Shown here one piece after another: positions 25,301 to 38,837 of a DNA stretch of 64,000 bases (its first letter is position 1; the number at the start of each line of letters is the position of its first letter). Location of the stretch: positions 132,925,388 through 132,989,387 of the forward strand of contig NC_134644.1 in assembly GCF_030463565.1 (NCBI RefSeq). Reading direction: 5' to 3'. The position numbers and the translations under genes are program-made. The notes beneath the pieces are model-generated. The model was not told the origin of the DNA and made no database searches. It saw only the letters and a list, made by a program, of their open reading frames with translations. This DNA is from Pelecanus crispus. Lineage: Eukaryota; Chordata; Aves; Pelecaniformes; Pelecanidae.

Positions 25301-26301
25301 GAAGAGCAGGTTTGCAAGCTAAAATCCTCAGCTGGGGGGTTTGAGGGTCTGACACCTCAACCCTGTGTACTGGAAAAGGGTATCTCTGTGCTCATATGGG
25401 AGACGGGATAAATTAGTGTGTGCAAGCGGAAGGCATATGGTGAAGCATGCCACTGTTTCAATAAATACCTGCTATTCATATTCATATCTTAAAAAATGAA
25501 AGGAAAAAAAAGAGCAGGTCTGAAATTTGGAGAACAGCTGTGTATGTAACTGCTTTCAGATGAGATGTGGAGGTGGGTAGATAGTTTTGCTTTTTAAGAA
25601 ATGAAGCTTTTAAAAGACCTTTTAATAAATGACCTGCTTTTCACATATATTAATCTTTTATGAAGTCAGTCTTGCCATTCTGAACTGTAAAAGCTTTGCT
25701 ACTTTCAGCACAGAGCATTCAGAAATGTACTGACAGTGATTTGGAGTGGCTTAAGGAGTAGGATAAAAGGGTGCTTAGCTGAACGTGAACTTCATTTTAC
25801 TAAAGTTTTTGGGGATGGTGGTTTTGTTCTTTTTTTTAAATAGATTGGGAGGACAACAGAAAATTAACATAGTCTTATTTATTAATGTTGGCCTGCAAGT
25901 AAGGCTTGGAAGCACAGGTTCAGTTAATGTGTCTGACTGCATGAAAATTATAGCATTAGGTTTTGGAAAAGGCTTGATTTTCTTTAACCGTATTTTGCAT
26001 ATCTTGGAGCATACCAGCTTACACGTATCTGGCACCAAACTCACTCATCCCATCTGAAAAATGCTTTCTGTGAGCTTATGGGTTTGAGTCCATCTGCTGA
26101 ATTTTCTTTTGCGTTGAAGGACTCTGAACAAAGAGCTGTCAATGCTTTCAATTTCCCATGGTTTTGTTTCTAGCACGTTCAATAAAAGAGGTCTTTCAAA
26201 CCCTCTCCTACAGACCAAGTGAAAACAGGAGCTTCATATCAGAATGCGCTCTGATATTTAATTCAGGAGGTAGAAAGCAGGAAAGAAGTCATATTGTTAA
26301 C

Positions 26302-26317
26302 TTTTTTTTTTTTTTTT
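26302..26317 (+). repeat. Poly(T) tract (16)
   Basis: An uninterrupted T run; no attached repeat family recognised. Confidence 0.9.
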
Positions 26318-29300
26318 GATGTTGTTTCCCAATGAAATTGCAGGGTTGGGGGTTTTTCCCACCCAAAATGCCATACAGTGAAACAGAGCTAAAGCAGCTA
26401 ATAAGACCTTACAGGGTTTCCCCACAGTGGCATGAGGAAACTTTAAAATATGGCTGGGTGCTTCATCTGGGAAGACCATGAAAAAACTGATACCCAAATT
26501 CTGGCCCCACTGAAGCCAATGGGAATTCTACCACAGATTTTGAGTGGGGTGGGCAGGATTTCACCCACTGTCAGGGCTTAATATTTTGTCCTATTTGGGG
26601 GCGGGCTTTTTTCCCTATTGTAAATCTCGTGCATTAGTTTTCTACTGCTTCCTCACACATTCTTCAGTCTCCCCAAGCAGCACAAGGGGGAAATCCCTCC
26701 AGGCACCACAGGTAGTAGCCCTGGGAGCAGTGAAACCTCCTGCAGGTGTTCAGATATCCCTTCTTGCTTTCAGGCAGACCCACAGCAGCATGGCTGGAGC
26801 ACCCACTGTTTGCAGCGCTATTTGCCTGGGCCATCAGGCTGGCTTGGTTCAGAGGGCAAAAAGCCAGCGTTTTCTCTGACCTTATTTATCTTCCTGGCTT
26901 GCAGGTGTGTCCCATGGTAGCCAAAATGGTGTCTAATAACATCAGTCACCCAAGGAGGCTGTTTCAGAGCCTTGATACCTAGTTGATAAGGGTGCCAGAG
27001 GGCACAGCCCTGATCTAAACACAAGAAAGCAGCTGCAAGGTCACCGTCTCATCCTTTGGTGTGGAAGAAGAAACCACCCTGGGTCTAGCTAGGTGTGCTG
27101 AAATTCCCCGTGAGCTCCTTCTGCTCACTGGGCCAAGAAATTTGTCCCTGTACCGTATTCCTCTGCAGTGGCACTGTTCAGGCCCCTGACGAGGACCATC
27201 TGGGCCGCCAGACAGTCTCCTAGAAGGTGCTGCCCACGCATGCAGCTGCATGTGTTGCATCTAGGCTATCACTAATTTTTCAATTACTTTTGCTGTGTTT
27301 ACCCCCAGAAGAATTGTATAATGTTCTGCACTGAACTATCTTAATTAAAAATATTTTTTCTACAGGATGTAGATCTGTGAGATAAGGCAAAGAGGAGGTT
27401 TGGTGAAGTGCAAAATACGAGCACTGGTATCAGAAGAAGGTCAGGACCTACCTGCCCAGCTCAGTGTGTTTCTCTTTATACATAGGTAGCATGTGTTATA
27501 ACATGTTCTCTGAATTTTTACTGGCCTGCTAACGACCAGCTTATGAAAAAACTGGGAACTAATGAGCCATCATGACTATTCCTGTCAAGCCTCAGGGGTG
27601 CTTCTTTCACTCATCTTTAAACACCAATGAGGTGTTTCAGGAGCAATGTACAACAGGTGCTATTTTGAAACAAACTCAACCCTACCACAAACCACGGTTA
27701 AGTAATAAAATGCAAAGTAGTCAGCTGTGATATCAAAAATCTTTATGGGAGGTTATTTATTCAAGGCACCATTTCTGAAATGTTCAGGGCAGACCCTGCT
27801 CCTTGGAGGTCACCGTTGAAAGGCGTACACTTCTCCCACGGTTGTCCTATTCCCAACTCTGCTATGGAAGAGGGAGCAAGGGGAGCACTTCAGGGCCCTG
27901 TCCTGGCAAATTCCCCCACCATGGGCAGGTTGCTCCTGCACTGTCTGGTCTTGGGGATGTGTATGATTTAATACACAAATGCAGTTGTGGTGTGGAATTA
28001 GAGATTTTTCTAATGGGCTTATTCCCACGCAAGTGCCATGCAGAGCTGATGCTCAGGGACACGCCGGGTTCTCAGGGGGCTGCTGAGTGAACAGATGTGT
28101 AAGGCTGTGAAATTGTGGAATGTGTTGAAAGTGTATGGAAAGGCGTTTCCTGACCATGTGTTTCGCTGAATAAAAAATGGCATTTCACATGGTTGAAATC
28201 ATGGCAGAGCACTCGGATTCAGTAGATACTGGGCAAAAGTCAGAAGTCCGACTGGCTGACTGAAGGAGAGAGCCTGTGTGACTTAAGTTGCAATAAAGTC
28301 CTGCAGCTGCATCAGCCCCTTCTGCGATACAGCCTGACATGCCCGGCATGGGGAAGGCTGGGTGTGCTGGAAGGAGGGACTCTATAAAGCCACGCCACCA
28401 GCCAAACCTAGGCAATTAATTATAATTTTAATTCAGCATTTTTTAAGAATCATTTATAGCCTCATATTTATACACAGGAAATCTAACCCATTGGCTTAAT
28501 GTGTTTGTGAGTGGTGGCAGTTTGTTTTACTTGTTTAATATTATTTTAAGCCAGAGAAATAGTTCAATATGAACACCTGACAGCTATTGACATCCGGCAC
28601 TTTTCTTCCCTGTGCCAGATGATAGCAGGTCATGTAGATAAAAATATGGGGTTGATAGCTGGGTTATGAATAAGTTGAACATCTTCAGAAAAAAACTGAT
28701 TAAAAGCAAAACATACAGAAGCGTTTCCTGACTGATGCTGGCTTTTGCACCTGTGTCTTTCCCAACAGCTACGAGTAAGTTCTTAGGTTCCAAAAATAAG
28801 TGTTTGACTAGCTGTCTATAAAACCATGAAACAAGGAAGCAAGAGAGAAGGAGCATGAATTTTTAGAGTGACCTTGATGTTAGCGTATCCTGCTCGTGTC
28901 CTGACTGGTGCGGGGGACAGCGAGGGGACAGACTGCTGCTTTAGCACATGGTCTGCAGGAGAACAGAAGGGGGAGCAGAACTGTGATCTGAAAATAACAT
29001 TAGCCATGACGGTCCAACCATGAGGTCTTCCTCAGGAACAGTCTACAGAAGCAGAGCTAGTTGCTGTGTTTAAATCAACACGCTTTTCAGAGCAGGGATG
29101 TTGAACATTTTCATCCCTCAGTGCTCCCAAAAGATCTGACTGGCCATGGTCCCCAGCGCCGGCTTTTTAGTTTTTATTGCCACTCTCACAATACATTCCT
29201 ACAGACTCATTTGTAATGCTTCTCTCATTCCCCTAAGTGGGTAATGCCAAGATAAGAATACTGGAGGTCTTTGTACTCTCAGCAGCGAAACACAGCAGAG

Positions 29301-31483
29301 ATGAGAGTGATACGAAAGGTCCAGGAGTCCAGGAAATTATCCTCAGCCAGTTCCCTTCAGAAACCACCCCTCTGGGGGAGGCAATAGTGGAGGCAGGAGC
29401 TGCCTCCTTTAAATGTTTTGGAAAGGAATTACTGGCCTCTTTGAATGGGATGCTAATCCCAGGCTCCCTCAGAGCTTCTGCTGAAAACAAATCACTACTT
29501 TTTTCAGTCCTGCCCTGCATGGCACCTCAAACATTACTGCTGCTGCAAATAAGCAGCATTTCTACAGCGATTTAGTAGGTGTGGGGGGAAATGGCACATT
29601 CAGGAGCTCCTTGGCTGAGCTGCGTCCTCACGTGCCCCTTCCCACCATGCTGCAGGAAGGTACACTTCTGCAGAGCAATGCTTCTTACCTCCGTATTTCC
29701 CCTATGCTTCACCACTGCTATTTCTTTCCCAGACACATGCTTTCATGTGACCTACTCAGGAGCTGAAGATCCTGTCTCCTGGGCCTCATCATTCTGATGT
29801 TGAGTGGTGAAACCAGAAATCAGAGCTGCAGCTGTTTGCCAGTTTGGCTCATCCTTGAAATTTTTCCAACAACAGCCTGGGTCTCTACCTTATTTATGAC
29901 CAGCCTTTTGAAACTATTTCATGAAGTATATCACTAAAATTTGAGTTTTTCTCATTTCTTTTTTTTACTGTAAGCTGAGGCCATTTATCTTTCTTCCTTG
30001 ATATTTTTAGTCTTTGAGTTTCCTCAGGCTGAAGCATTTATTTCTTTAGGCAACAGTTTCTATGTACTTTGAAAGACAGTCTATTATTTGTTAACACTAT
30101 GGTACATGTAACTCTCCGACAATATTGATATGCATGTAGTTATTGAATGCATATGCATTAGTGACCAGGATGAAGGAACAGTGAATGTATAGGAAATTTT
30201 AGAAATAAATTTTTGAGAAGCAGTTTGGAGCAGTTCCAGCCTATCTGAGCACTGCAGATGTAACACAGACTGCCTGCATTTGCAATGCACAGTAAAAATT
30301 ATCAGAAGATTCTGATTAGTAAATGGAATGTATAATGTGTTCCAAACAGACTGGTTTCCCATAAGAAATAACTCATTTTGAGCCCTGTTTATTTTTCAAA
30401 AGTGCATAATAGAACTGCCGTTGAGAAAATTTTCTGTGTAACGGGGGAAATAAAAAAAGCTACCTTCAAGTTAGAGGAACCCCAAATAAAGTAATTCAGT
30501 TGAAACACTTCTGCATTATTTCTAGCAAAGAATTTGATTGACAAGTGAGTCATGAAAGAGCAGTAAATGTCTGCTTCCAGGGATTTGTCATTTCTAAGGA
30601 ACCAAGGGTAGAAGGGCCCTGCCGCTGCCTGCAGCCCACCCCCCTGCTGTCCCAGCCCACCACTCAGGGGTTGCTGCTCACAAGTGGAGTTAGCTCCATC
30701 TTTAAAATAAGTAGGGGTTTTGTCCAAGTTGCTGATTTAAGATGGCTGCTTCTTTACCAACTTCTCTTTGCCCTGCTTCCCAAAGATGGTTCTCCTTCAG
30801 AAAACATAAGCAACTTGCATGGTTGTCTTTCCTGGCACCACAGTGTGTGGTTATGTCCTGTCATCTTTAGGAATATGTGTTTCACTCTGTCTTGGCAACC
30901 CTTGCACCACGACAAATTGTTTACTTTGCCTGTAAGAGTATACACTTTGCAAAGCATGAAAGTGTTGTATCACAATATGATATCACAGTCGGTGATGGAC
31001 AGTGAAGAAGCTGGTAGCCCCTGATGTACCATTTCACATCTGCCATGAAGGAAGGGGCTTGTACCTAAAATGGGCAGCTCTTTGGGGCCTGGAGAATTCA
31101 TGGTCATCAGAATCAACGTGTCCCGTGGTTAGGTTGTCTCGATGGAAAATGCTGTGCTCTGAGGCCCTGCTCTTCAGCAGCACAAATGCTGGTGTTTTCT
31201 ACTCTGTGGGAGCTTTCAAAATTCTTTGGAAACTGAATTTTGAGATCTCAATCTTTTCTGGAGAGGACTCTTTCCTGAGGCGGGGTTGCTTTTGTCGGCA
31301 CAGCTGGCAGCTGTTGTTTCAGGCTAATCTGTAAGCTCAAGCAGGCATTTACAGCAGTTACAACCCCTCCTTTTTTCAGTTCTTTCCAAGAAAAATCTGC
31401 AAAACCTAGAGATGTGTTCTCTGTAGTAAAATGTAGGAATAGAGACTCTGGAAAATAATTAGGAAAGGTAACTATTTGCCCTC

Positions 31484-31678
31484 TCATAGAATCACAGAAT
31501 CATAGAATGCTTTGTGTTGGAAGGGACCTTTAGAGGCCATCCAGCCCAACCCCCCTGCAGTGAGCAGGGACAGCTTTAACCAGATCAGGTTGCTCAGAGC
31601 CCCGTCCAACCTGACCTTCAATGTTGCCAGGGATGGGGCCTCCACTACCTCTCTGGGCAACCTGTGCCAGTGCTCTCC
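31484..31678 (-). mobile_element. Short CR1 LINE 3' end
   Basis: The minus-strand CR1 tail (CATAGAATCACAGAATCATA on the + strand) is followed by GGAAGGGACCTTTAGAGGCC and CTACCTCTCTGGGCAACCTG, which correspond to the CR1 3' UTR and the extreme end of ORF2. It is truncated at its 5' side after about 195 bp. No target duplication was found. Confidence 0.9.
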
Positions 31679-33393
31679 TTTTCTTTGGCTCTCCAGGAGT
31701 GCTCACACTACAAAAAATGGGTCCATCCTCATACCACACATTGTAAAATATGTACATGTTTGTCACATGTAAACCACTGAAAACTATAAATAAAGGGAGG
31801 CTACTGGTTTTTCTTTTTACAAGTTAAGCGTTGGATTGCAGAACAGCTCACTGCAGGTTGGCAACAACTGAGGGGTGGGATTGGATTGACTGCCTTCTCA
31901 AACAAAGTGCCACCTTGAAATGTGAACGTGAGCATCAAAATGCTGCATTTCAGCTTGGCAGCCAGCTCTGGTCAGGATTGGAACAGGAGACTTCTTTGGA
32001 ATGCTTGGATACTGAGCAAAATGTCTTTGATAATTCAGTATGTGCACTGAGATAACGTATCAGTGTACCAAAACGCAGCAGGCTTTGTGTTGCTGAGGTC
32101 CCAATATTTTTCTGACCACTTCTGCACAGTAAGCATAGTGCAACTTTGCTATAAAGAGGATTGTTGTCTCCTTTGCTTTGGAAACTTTATCCATTGTCTC
32201 TTTCACTTAATTTATTTTCTTTCATTGTATTAAAAACTCATCATATTCCTTTCCATCAGTAGTTAAATTCTGGGCTGGTAGCAGTGATTCTTTGCATGTA
32301 CTCTGCATTTTCACTTTGATTTTGAGTCTTTCTCAGTGATAGGCTATAAAAAACACCAAATGATTATTGCTGAGGATGCTGCACTGATGTAACTGCAACC
32401 CTCTGTAGCTGAGAAACATCAGTGACAATTCTCTGTTCATCTAATCCCTGACTTCGAGAAATCATCAGATCAAAGCCAACTGCTCAGCCAGCGTATGTTG
32501 GGTTTTTTTCATTTCCAAAAGAAATACCACAACTTGCAAAGCAGAAAATCCCGTGTATCCTTCTGTAAAATCCTGCAGAATGAGGCATGCTCATGGCTGT
32601 GAAAGGAGGCAAAAGCAGATAAAGTTCTGACCCCCTGTAGAAATGAAACTCCTGTCATATCTGCCACCAAGGCTCTGATTTCACCCAAGAATTACAAGAA
32701 CTACTTCCTTTAAAGAGTAGTTTGCCTCCTTAAACAGTGCTTCTGAGAAATGCAGCACTATCAGCCCAGGTACGAATTTGCATTAGTGGAAAGTGGTATG
32801 CCATTGTGAAATACAATCTCCAGAAATTCATTCCTCCTGAGTGAGTTTTGTTATGTTGGGCTTTTTTTTTTTTCCTTTTAAATAGACTCATCGATTTTTA
32901 GGCCAGATGAGATCACTTCAATTGTTTTGTCTGACTTTCTCCATAACATCAATTATAACCAGGCATGAATTAATTCCCCTTCAAATTACAGACTGTATTT
33001 CAGTTGAGAAATCCTATTTTGATTTGAACAAAGGCAGTGATGGAGAACCCACAACAGCATCTACTAAATCATTTCAGTGGTTAATAACCCCCTGCTTAGA
33101 TAAATTGTAATCTCCTTTCCAGTCTGAATTTGTCCAGCTTCAAACAGCAGCCCCGAGGTACTGCTGTACATTTCTTTGCAAGGCTGAAGAGCTCACTACC
33201 ACAGTTTTTCTCACTGCAGGTGCACACACCATGATTGTGTCTGCCCTTAACTTTTTCTTGGGCAAACTAAACAGCCCTCAGATGAACAGTTTTTCATCCT
33301 ACCTGCTCCAGCGAGTGCTAGCAGAACTGACTAGCATAGTCAAAATGAGAAGGTCTGTTATCTGTGCATACACTGTCAATGTGTATGATGTTT
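31679..33393. other. Non-coding stretch between CR1 copies
   Basis: AT-rich unique DNA in which nothing was recognised. Confidence 0.6.
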
Positions 33394-33529
33394 TCTAACC
33401 TTTCCAAGCTTAATGATTCTATTCTAGTTTTACTTTCATTAAAAAATAATCCAGCCACCAAGCCAGGAAACATGAAATTAATTATTACTCAACCCATAAT
33501 TCGTTTAGCGGTGGACTTGGTAGTGTTAG
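33394..33529 (+). mobile_element. Left part of older CR1-spacer-CR1 composite, interrupted
   Basis: This matches 13292-13414 in order: a truncated CR1 3' end (CCTTTCCAAGCTTAATGATT), the shared spacer (CCAGCCACCAAGCCAGGAAA) and the start of a second CR1 3' end (GGTGGACTTGGTAGTGTTA). It stops at 33529, exactly where the minus-strand CR1 tail begins. The remainder resumes at 35503. Confidence 0.85.
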
Positions 33530-35500
33530 AATCATAGAATCATTTAGGTTGGAAAAGACCTTTAAGATCATCCAGTCCAACCATTAACCTACACTACCAA
33601 ATCCACACTAAACCAATCAAGGGTAGACTAGACTAAACCATGTCCCAGAGTGCCACATCTACCCGTTTTTTGAACGCCTCCACGGATGGTGACTCCACCA
33701 CCTCTCTGGGCAGCCTGTTCCAATGCTTGACTACCCTTTCCGTGAAGGAATTTCTCTAATTTCCAGCCTAAACCTCCCTTGGTGCAGATTGAGGCCATTT
33801 CCTCTCATCCTATTGCTAACTGCTTGGGAGAAGAGACCAACACCCACCTCACTACAACCTCCTTTCAGGTAGTTGTAGAGAGCGATAAGGTCTCCCCTCA
33901 GCCTCCTCTTCTCTAGGCTAAACAACCCCAGTTCCCTCAGCCGCTCCTCATAAGGCCTGTGCTCCAGACCCTTCACCAGCTTTGTTGCCCTTCTCTGGAC
34001 ACGCTCCAGCACCTCAATGTCTTTCTTGTATTGAGGGGCCCAAAACTGGACACAGTATTCCAGGTGCGGCCTCACCAGTGCCAAGTACAGGGGCACAATC
34101 ACCTCCCTGCTCCTGCTGGCCACACTATTCCTGATATGAGCCAGGATGCTGTTGGCCTTCTTGGCCACCTGGGCACACTGCTGGCTCATGTTCAGCTGGC
34201 TGTCTACCAACACCCGCAGGTCCTTTTCCACCAGGCAGCTTTCCAGCCACTCTTCCCCAAGCCTGTAGCAGTGCATGGGGTTGTTGTGACCCAAGTGCAG
34301 GACCCGGCACTTGGCCTTGTTCAGCCTCATACAGTTGGCCTCGGCCCATCGGTCCAGCCTGTCCAGGTCCCTCTGCAGGGCCATCCTACCCTCCAGCAGA
34401 TCGACACTCCCAACCAACTTGGTGTCATCTGCAAACTTACTGAGGGTGCACTCAATCCCCTCATCCAGATCATCGATAAAGATATTAAACAAGGCTGGCC
34501 CCAAAACAGAGCCCTGGGGAACACCGCTCATGACTGGCTGCCAACTGGACTTAACTCCATTTACCACAACTCTCTGGGCTCGGCCACCCAACCAGCTTTT
34601 TACCCAGTGAAGACTACGCCTGTCCAAGCCATGAGCTGCCAGCTTCCCAAGGAGAATATTATGGGAGGCGGTGTCAAAAGCTTTGCTAAAGTCCACAGCC
34701 TTTCCCACCATCTACCAGGCGGGTCACCAGGTCATAAAAGGAGATCAGGTTGGTCAAGCAGGACCTGCCTTTCATAAACCCATGCTGGCTGGGCCTGATC
34801 CCCTGGTTGACCTGCACTTGCCTGTTGAGTTCACTCAATATGAACCTCTCCATAATCTTCCCCGGCACCGAGGTCAGGCTGACAGGCCTGTAGTTCCCCG
34901 GGTCCTCCTTCCGGCCCTTCTTGTCACGTTGGCAAGCCTCCAGTCATCAGGGACCTCCGCTGTTAACCAGGACTGCTGATAGATGATGGAAAGTGGCTTG
35001 GAAAGCTCCTCCGCCAGCTCCCTCAGTACTCTTAGGTGGATCCCATCTGGCCCCATAGACTTGTGAGCATCCAGGTGGCATAGCAGGTCATTAACTGCTT
35101 CCTCCTGGACTATGAGGGCTCCATTCTGGTCCCCATCCCTATCCTCTAGCTCAGGGGCCTGAGTACCCTGGGGATGACCGGTCTGGCTGTTAAACACAGA
35201 GGCAAAGAAAGCGTTAAATACCTCAGCCTTTTCCTTGTCCTCGGTGACAATGTTCCCCCCCTCACATCCAGCAAAGGATGGAGATCCTCCTTGGCTCTCC
35301 TTTTATTGCTGATGTACTTATAAAAGCATTTTTTTATTATCTTTTACAACATTCGCCAGATTAACTTCTTGCTGGGCTTTTGCTTTTCTAATTTCCTCCC
35401 TGCATGACCTAACAATATCCCTGTACACCTCCTGAGTTGCCCGCCCCTTCTTCCAAAGGCGGTAGACTCTCCTTTTTTCCCTGAGTCCCCATTAACCCCA
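33530..35500 (-). mobile_element. CR1 LINE, about 2 kb, most of reverse-transcriptase domain present
   Basis: The 3' end lies at 33530 (GAATCATAGAATCATTTAGG on the + strand) and the 5'-truncated end is near 35500. On the minus strand the ORF2 product is recognisable in pieces. The RT fingers region (AHKSMGPDGIHLRVLRELAE) lies in 34874-35197, the next block (SQHGFMKGRSCLTNLISFYD) in 34686-34868, and the palm in 33731-34711 with [35 protein letters not shown] and the catalytic FADD. Frame changes near 34700 and 34870 break it, and the endonuclease domain is missing. It has been inserted into an older + strand CR1 composite. Confidence 0.95.
33731..34711 (-). pseudogene. CR1 ORF2 reverse-transcriptase fragment (open for about 326 codons)
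   Basis: The longest intact stretch of the CR1 ORF2. It carries RT palm motif A-like DFSKAFD, motif B-like [12 protein letters not shown], and motif C-like FADD, followed by the thumb and C-terminal CR1 region ([40 protein letters not shown]). It lacks the N-terminal endonuclease and is frame-shifted from the rest of the RT, so it is non-autonomous. It is not host-gene sequence. Confidence 0.9.
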
Positions 35501-35502
35501 TA

Positions 35503-35559
35503 GGTTAATGGTTGGACTGGATGATCTTAAAGGTCTTTTCCAACCTAAACCATTCTATG
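35503..35559 (+). mobile_element. Right part of interrupted CR1-spacer-CR1 composite
   Basis: GGTTAATGGTTGGACTGGAT, then CTTTTCCAACCTAAACCATT, continues exactly where the + strand element at 33394-33529 was cut. It corresponds to 13416-13471 in the uninterrupted copy. Confidence 0.85.
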
Positions 35560-37634
35560 ACAATGATATTTTCTTGTCTTTGTGCCGTCTTTGTACATGC
35601 TGGAGCAATGGTCAAGCTTTACAGGACATGTCTGAAGCAAGTCACCCCTGGCAGCCTTACCACAGTTTCTTCCCCCTTCCTGCCATTGGTGAGGCAGAGT
35701 GTCACCAGATCTGTCAGCACACTGCCACATGCCATCTCTCCCTAGCCCACTTCAGTCACAGTGATCCACGTTAAAAAACCAATAAGTCCCAAAACAACAG
35801 AAAAACACATTGTTCAGAGTGTTAAGGCTAACCTAGATCATGGTGACAGAATGGGGTTGGAGAGTGGTGATGTGAGCGGCTACACTGGGTCACCTGTAGT
35901 CAAGAGATGGTGTTAAAGCTCAGCCAAAATTTCTCCATGTCTGTGTGTTGAGCACATGTTTCCATTGAACAGTCCTTAGTAGGAACCACTTTTTCCTCAG
36001 TATTTACACCTGACTGAGTACCCAACTATGTGTTACTCAAGGCCTCCCTCAAATATGCATGGCCTTGGATTAGGTGACGGTTAACATCACTGGACATCAT
36101 TCTGCCAACACACCTTGCTGTGTTAGAGTCTGTGGCATTCGTCAGGCTCTTTGCTTGCTCTGGTGGAACCAAAATCATTTTGCTCTATCTTCAGATTTTG
36201 TTAATTCTTTTATGTGTTGAAAAACCCAAATGGTTCTTCGAAGTTCTTGAACAATTGCCATTCTTAAGATTCATGATCTATTACTAATACCCTTTTACAA
36301 GTTTCTCTATCAGTAAGTTATAAGTCCCTTTCAAATTTTTGTGGAGGACCCTAGTGGTACATTTGTGGGAACTGTTGCATCTTTAACCCCCAATGTCATC
36401 TCCAGAGATCACTTAAAGAAAGCTAGGGTCTTCAACAGTCACCTTTCACCAAATGGAATAGTTACTTTCTCCTTATAGCTCCCTTTTCCGTTCATTTCCC
36501 TCAGAAATGAAGCCCTAATGTCATGGTGCCTGGAGCACAAGTTTTAGGAGATGTTAGGTACTCTCTACTACACCACAAAGTGTTGTCATAGTGGAAATAT
36601 TAACACAGTTGTGTCTTCACTGTCTTTTTGCCATCCCATTTTTAACTTCCTCTGAGGTTCTCTAGGAACTCTCTCTCTCTGTCTAAAAAAATGTTAAGGA
36701 AAAAAAGTTATTTTCAGCATGAGGGAGACAAAACCTAGTGTTATTTGTGTACAAGTGTCCAGTTACTCTGGATCCCATCATCTCTCAGACAGCCTGACCT
36801 CTGCATGTTGGCTTTTTCCTGCTGAACTTTATTTGACTTGAAAGAGTGAAATTAATTTTTTTGCCTCTTACCTGTCTAACTCATAAGCAGTCAATAACTG
36901 TTGAGTTTGCCAAGAGCACAAACTCTCCAGAGTTCTTCAACTGTGGACTCACCACAACCTACCAACTTCTGGGTCTGCTCAGGATTTCTTACCCCCACAA
37001 AGCACAGAAAAAATATTAACATTGTCCACTTAAATCAACAGGACAGCTTTGGGACCATGCTTGCAACTGTTAAGCTAAAACAAAAATATTTCTGGAAACC
37101 TTAAGAACATAAGTTTACAGTGGGAAAAGACTTGAAAATTCACCTGTCACAGGTGCTACCGCAGTTTCAGTGTCATATAAACATAAATTAACCTCTGTTT
37201 TGACTTAGTGGGATTCCTAATGAAATATATTGTGACTGCTTTTGGTTTTAAATTTATTATGCTTTAATTCAGTAATTGGTTTATGACTGTAATTACTAGT
37301 CTTTCAGGCAACACTTATTAAAAACAAATTAGGTTGTTCCAAACTCTGGTGATTTTATGATCATACAGATCAATATAAATCACAGTTAATTAAGCTTTTT
37401 ATCACTTAGGTTTCCATACGCAATGTATTACTGCATTGCAATAACAGGCAATATTCCTACCTTTCCACACCGATTTAGTCATATTAAAACATAATTTCAT
37501 TTATAACAACAGAGGCTGAAAACTAGACTTTACTTAAGTTGCCTGCTGCACAGTAACAATGATATGATGGTGTAAGCTGATATCTACACAGGAAAAAAGA
37601 TCAGAAATGTGAGCAGAATCTGAAAAATCATTTT

Positions 37635-37676
37635 AAAAAAAAAAAGGCAAACAAAAAGTGAAAAAAAAAAAAAAAA
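37635..37676 (+). repeat. Paired poly(A) tracts (11 and 16)
   Basis: A runs at 37635-37645 and 37661-37676 separated by GGCAAACAAAAAGTG. No SINE or processed-gene body was recognised upstream. Confidence 0.85.
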
Positions 37677-38819
37677 GGCAAGCCAAGTTAAAACTGCATT
37701 TGAATCTTTCTTTTCTTTCCAAAACTTATCAGAGTTGTTACAGGGTACAATTCTGGCTGTGATATAATGAACAAAAAAAAACCCCTTAGCTAGTTAAGAA
37801 TGCAAATATTCCTTAAGATGTCCAAGCCAAAATCTGCAATAAAATATAGTCTGGACTTGTTTTCTTTCTTACAAGAACAACTCTGTAATAAATTTCTCTT
37901 TAATGGCCACTAACACTCTGATTAAAGATTTCGGTATTAAAACAGGGCAGAATTTACCAACATGCGATGCCTTGACATTTACCTCAGTCACCCTCTAATT
38001 CACACTCTGTTGCACTTGCTATAGGGAGCTTGCGCTGTAGAGCAATATCGTGCCTATTTCTAAGTGGCAGTAAACATAACGTAATGCACAGTCTTTCAAA
38101 TACAATTTGACCAGCCTGAGTTCAGTGAGGTGCCTTCTACTTATCCCAAGGAACGTATTGGTTCTTCTGAAGTCAGTGAAGTTATGCTACTGATTTCAGT
38201 CGAGCTGGGATTTCTCTGTCAATTTTAAGTTTTCAATGATCTTACATCCAGGGCATTGCTTTTTGTTGCTAATCTTGTTGATTTTCATACCAGGCTGTGT
38301 AACTTGTCTCCCTGTCCTGGGTTCTCCCTCTCAAATGTCCTTAGACTCTGCCCTTTTTGGACCACACTCACATCTTCATGTATGTCTAGAAAATGTCTGT
38401 TGGGAGTAATACAGTCAACAGAGGTGCAGGGAAAACGCTTCATGTTATTTTATAACTTTATAACACTTATTATGTTATTTTTACGTTATTTACCTTCTCC
38501 CTAGCATGTAGGGGCTAGATCAGGTGGCACGACTGGCGAAAAGAAAACTTGCCCCTCATGATGTCTGACAAGGCACTAAAATGTTGCTGTTGATCTAAGA
38601 AAAATTATTACCAATCTCCACAAACCTGATCTCTCCTATATGCCCAGACTACCATGGCTACAGCAATACTCTGATTACTATGCATGCAATCCCAGACACT
38701 GTGCATGAAGAGGATGACCTGTAAGCACCTCGTCCTCTGCTAATTTGTATCAGCTTCCAGATGCTTTGTTTTCACAGCTATAGAATATTGCAGGAGCCTC
38801 TACGTGGCAATGTTAAAAG

Positions 38820-38837
38820 AAAAAAAAAAAAAAAAAA
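38820..38837 (+). repeat. Poly(A) tract (18)
   Basis: An uninterrupted A run with no recognisable retrocopy on its 5' side. Confidence 0.9.

Larger units (their letters stand above)
21880..31483. other. Intergenic stretch 3' of FAM110B
   Basis: Unique, mostly AT-rich DNA with a (TTAT)5 repeat and a poly(T) tract. Open frames here, including 29237-29575 (+) and 30545-31024 (+), are unsupported by splice sites or family motifs. A slightly GC-richer segment at about 24340-25320 was inspected for a retrocopy without a result. Confidence 0.55.

Noticed and set aside
24336..25320. Possible processed pseudogene on the minus strand
   Set aside because: Lys/Glu-rich and Leu-rich peptide fragments appear in changing frames, but I could not match them to any gene, and there is no poly(A) tail or target duplication.
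33959..34777. 272-codon open frame on the + strand
   Set aside because: It is the antisense shadow of the CR1 reverse-transcriptase frame on the minus strand.
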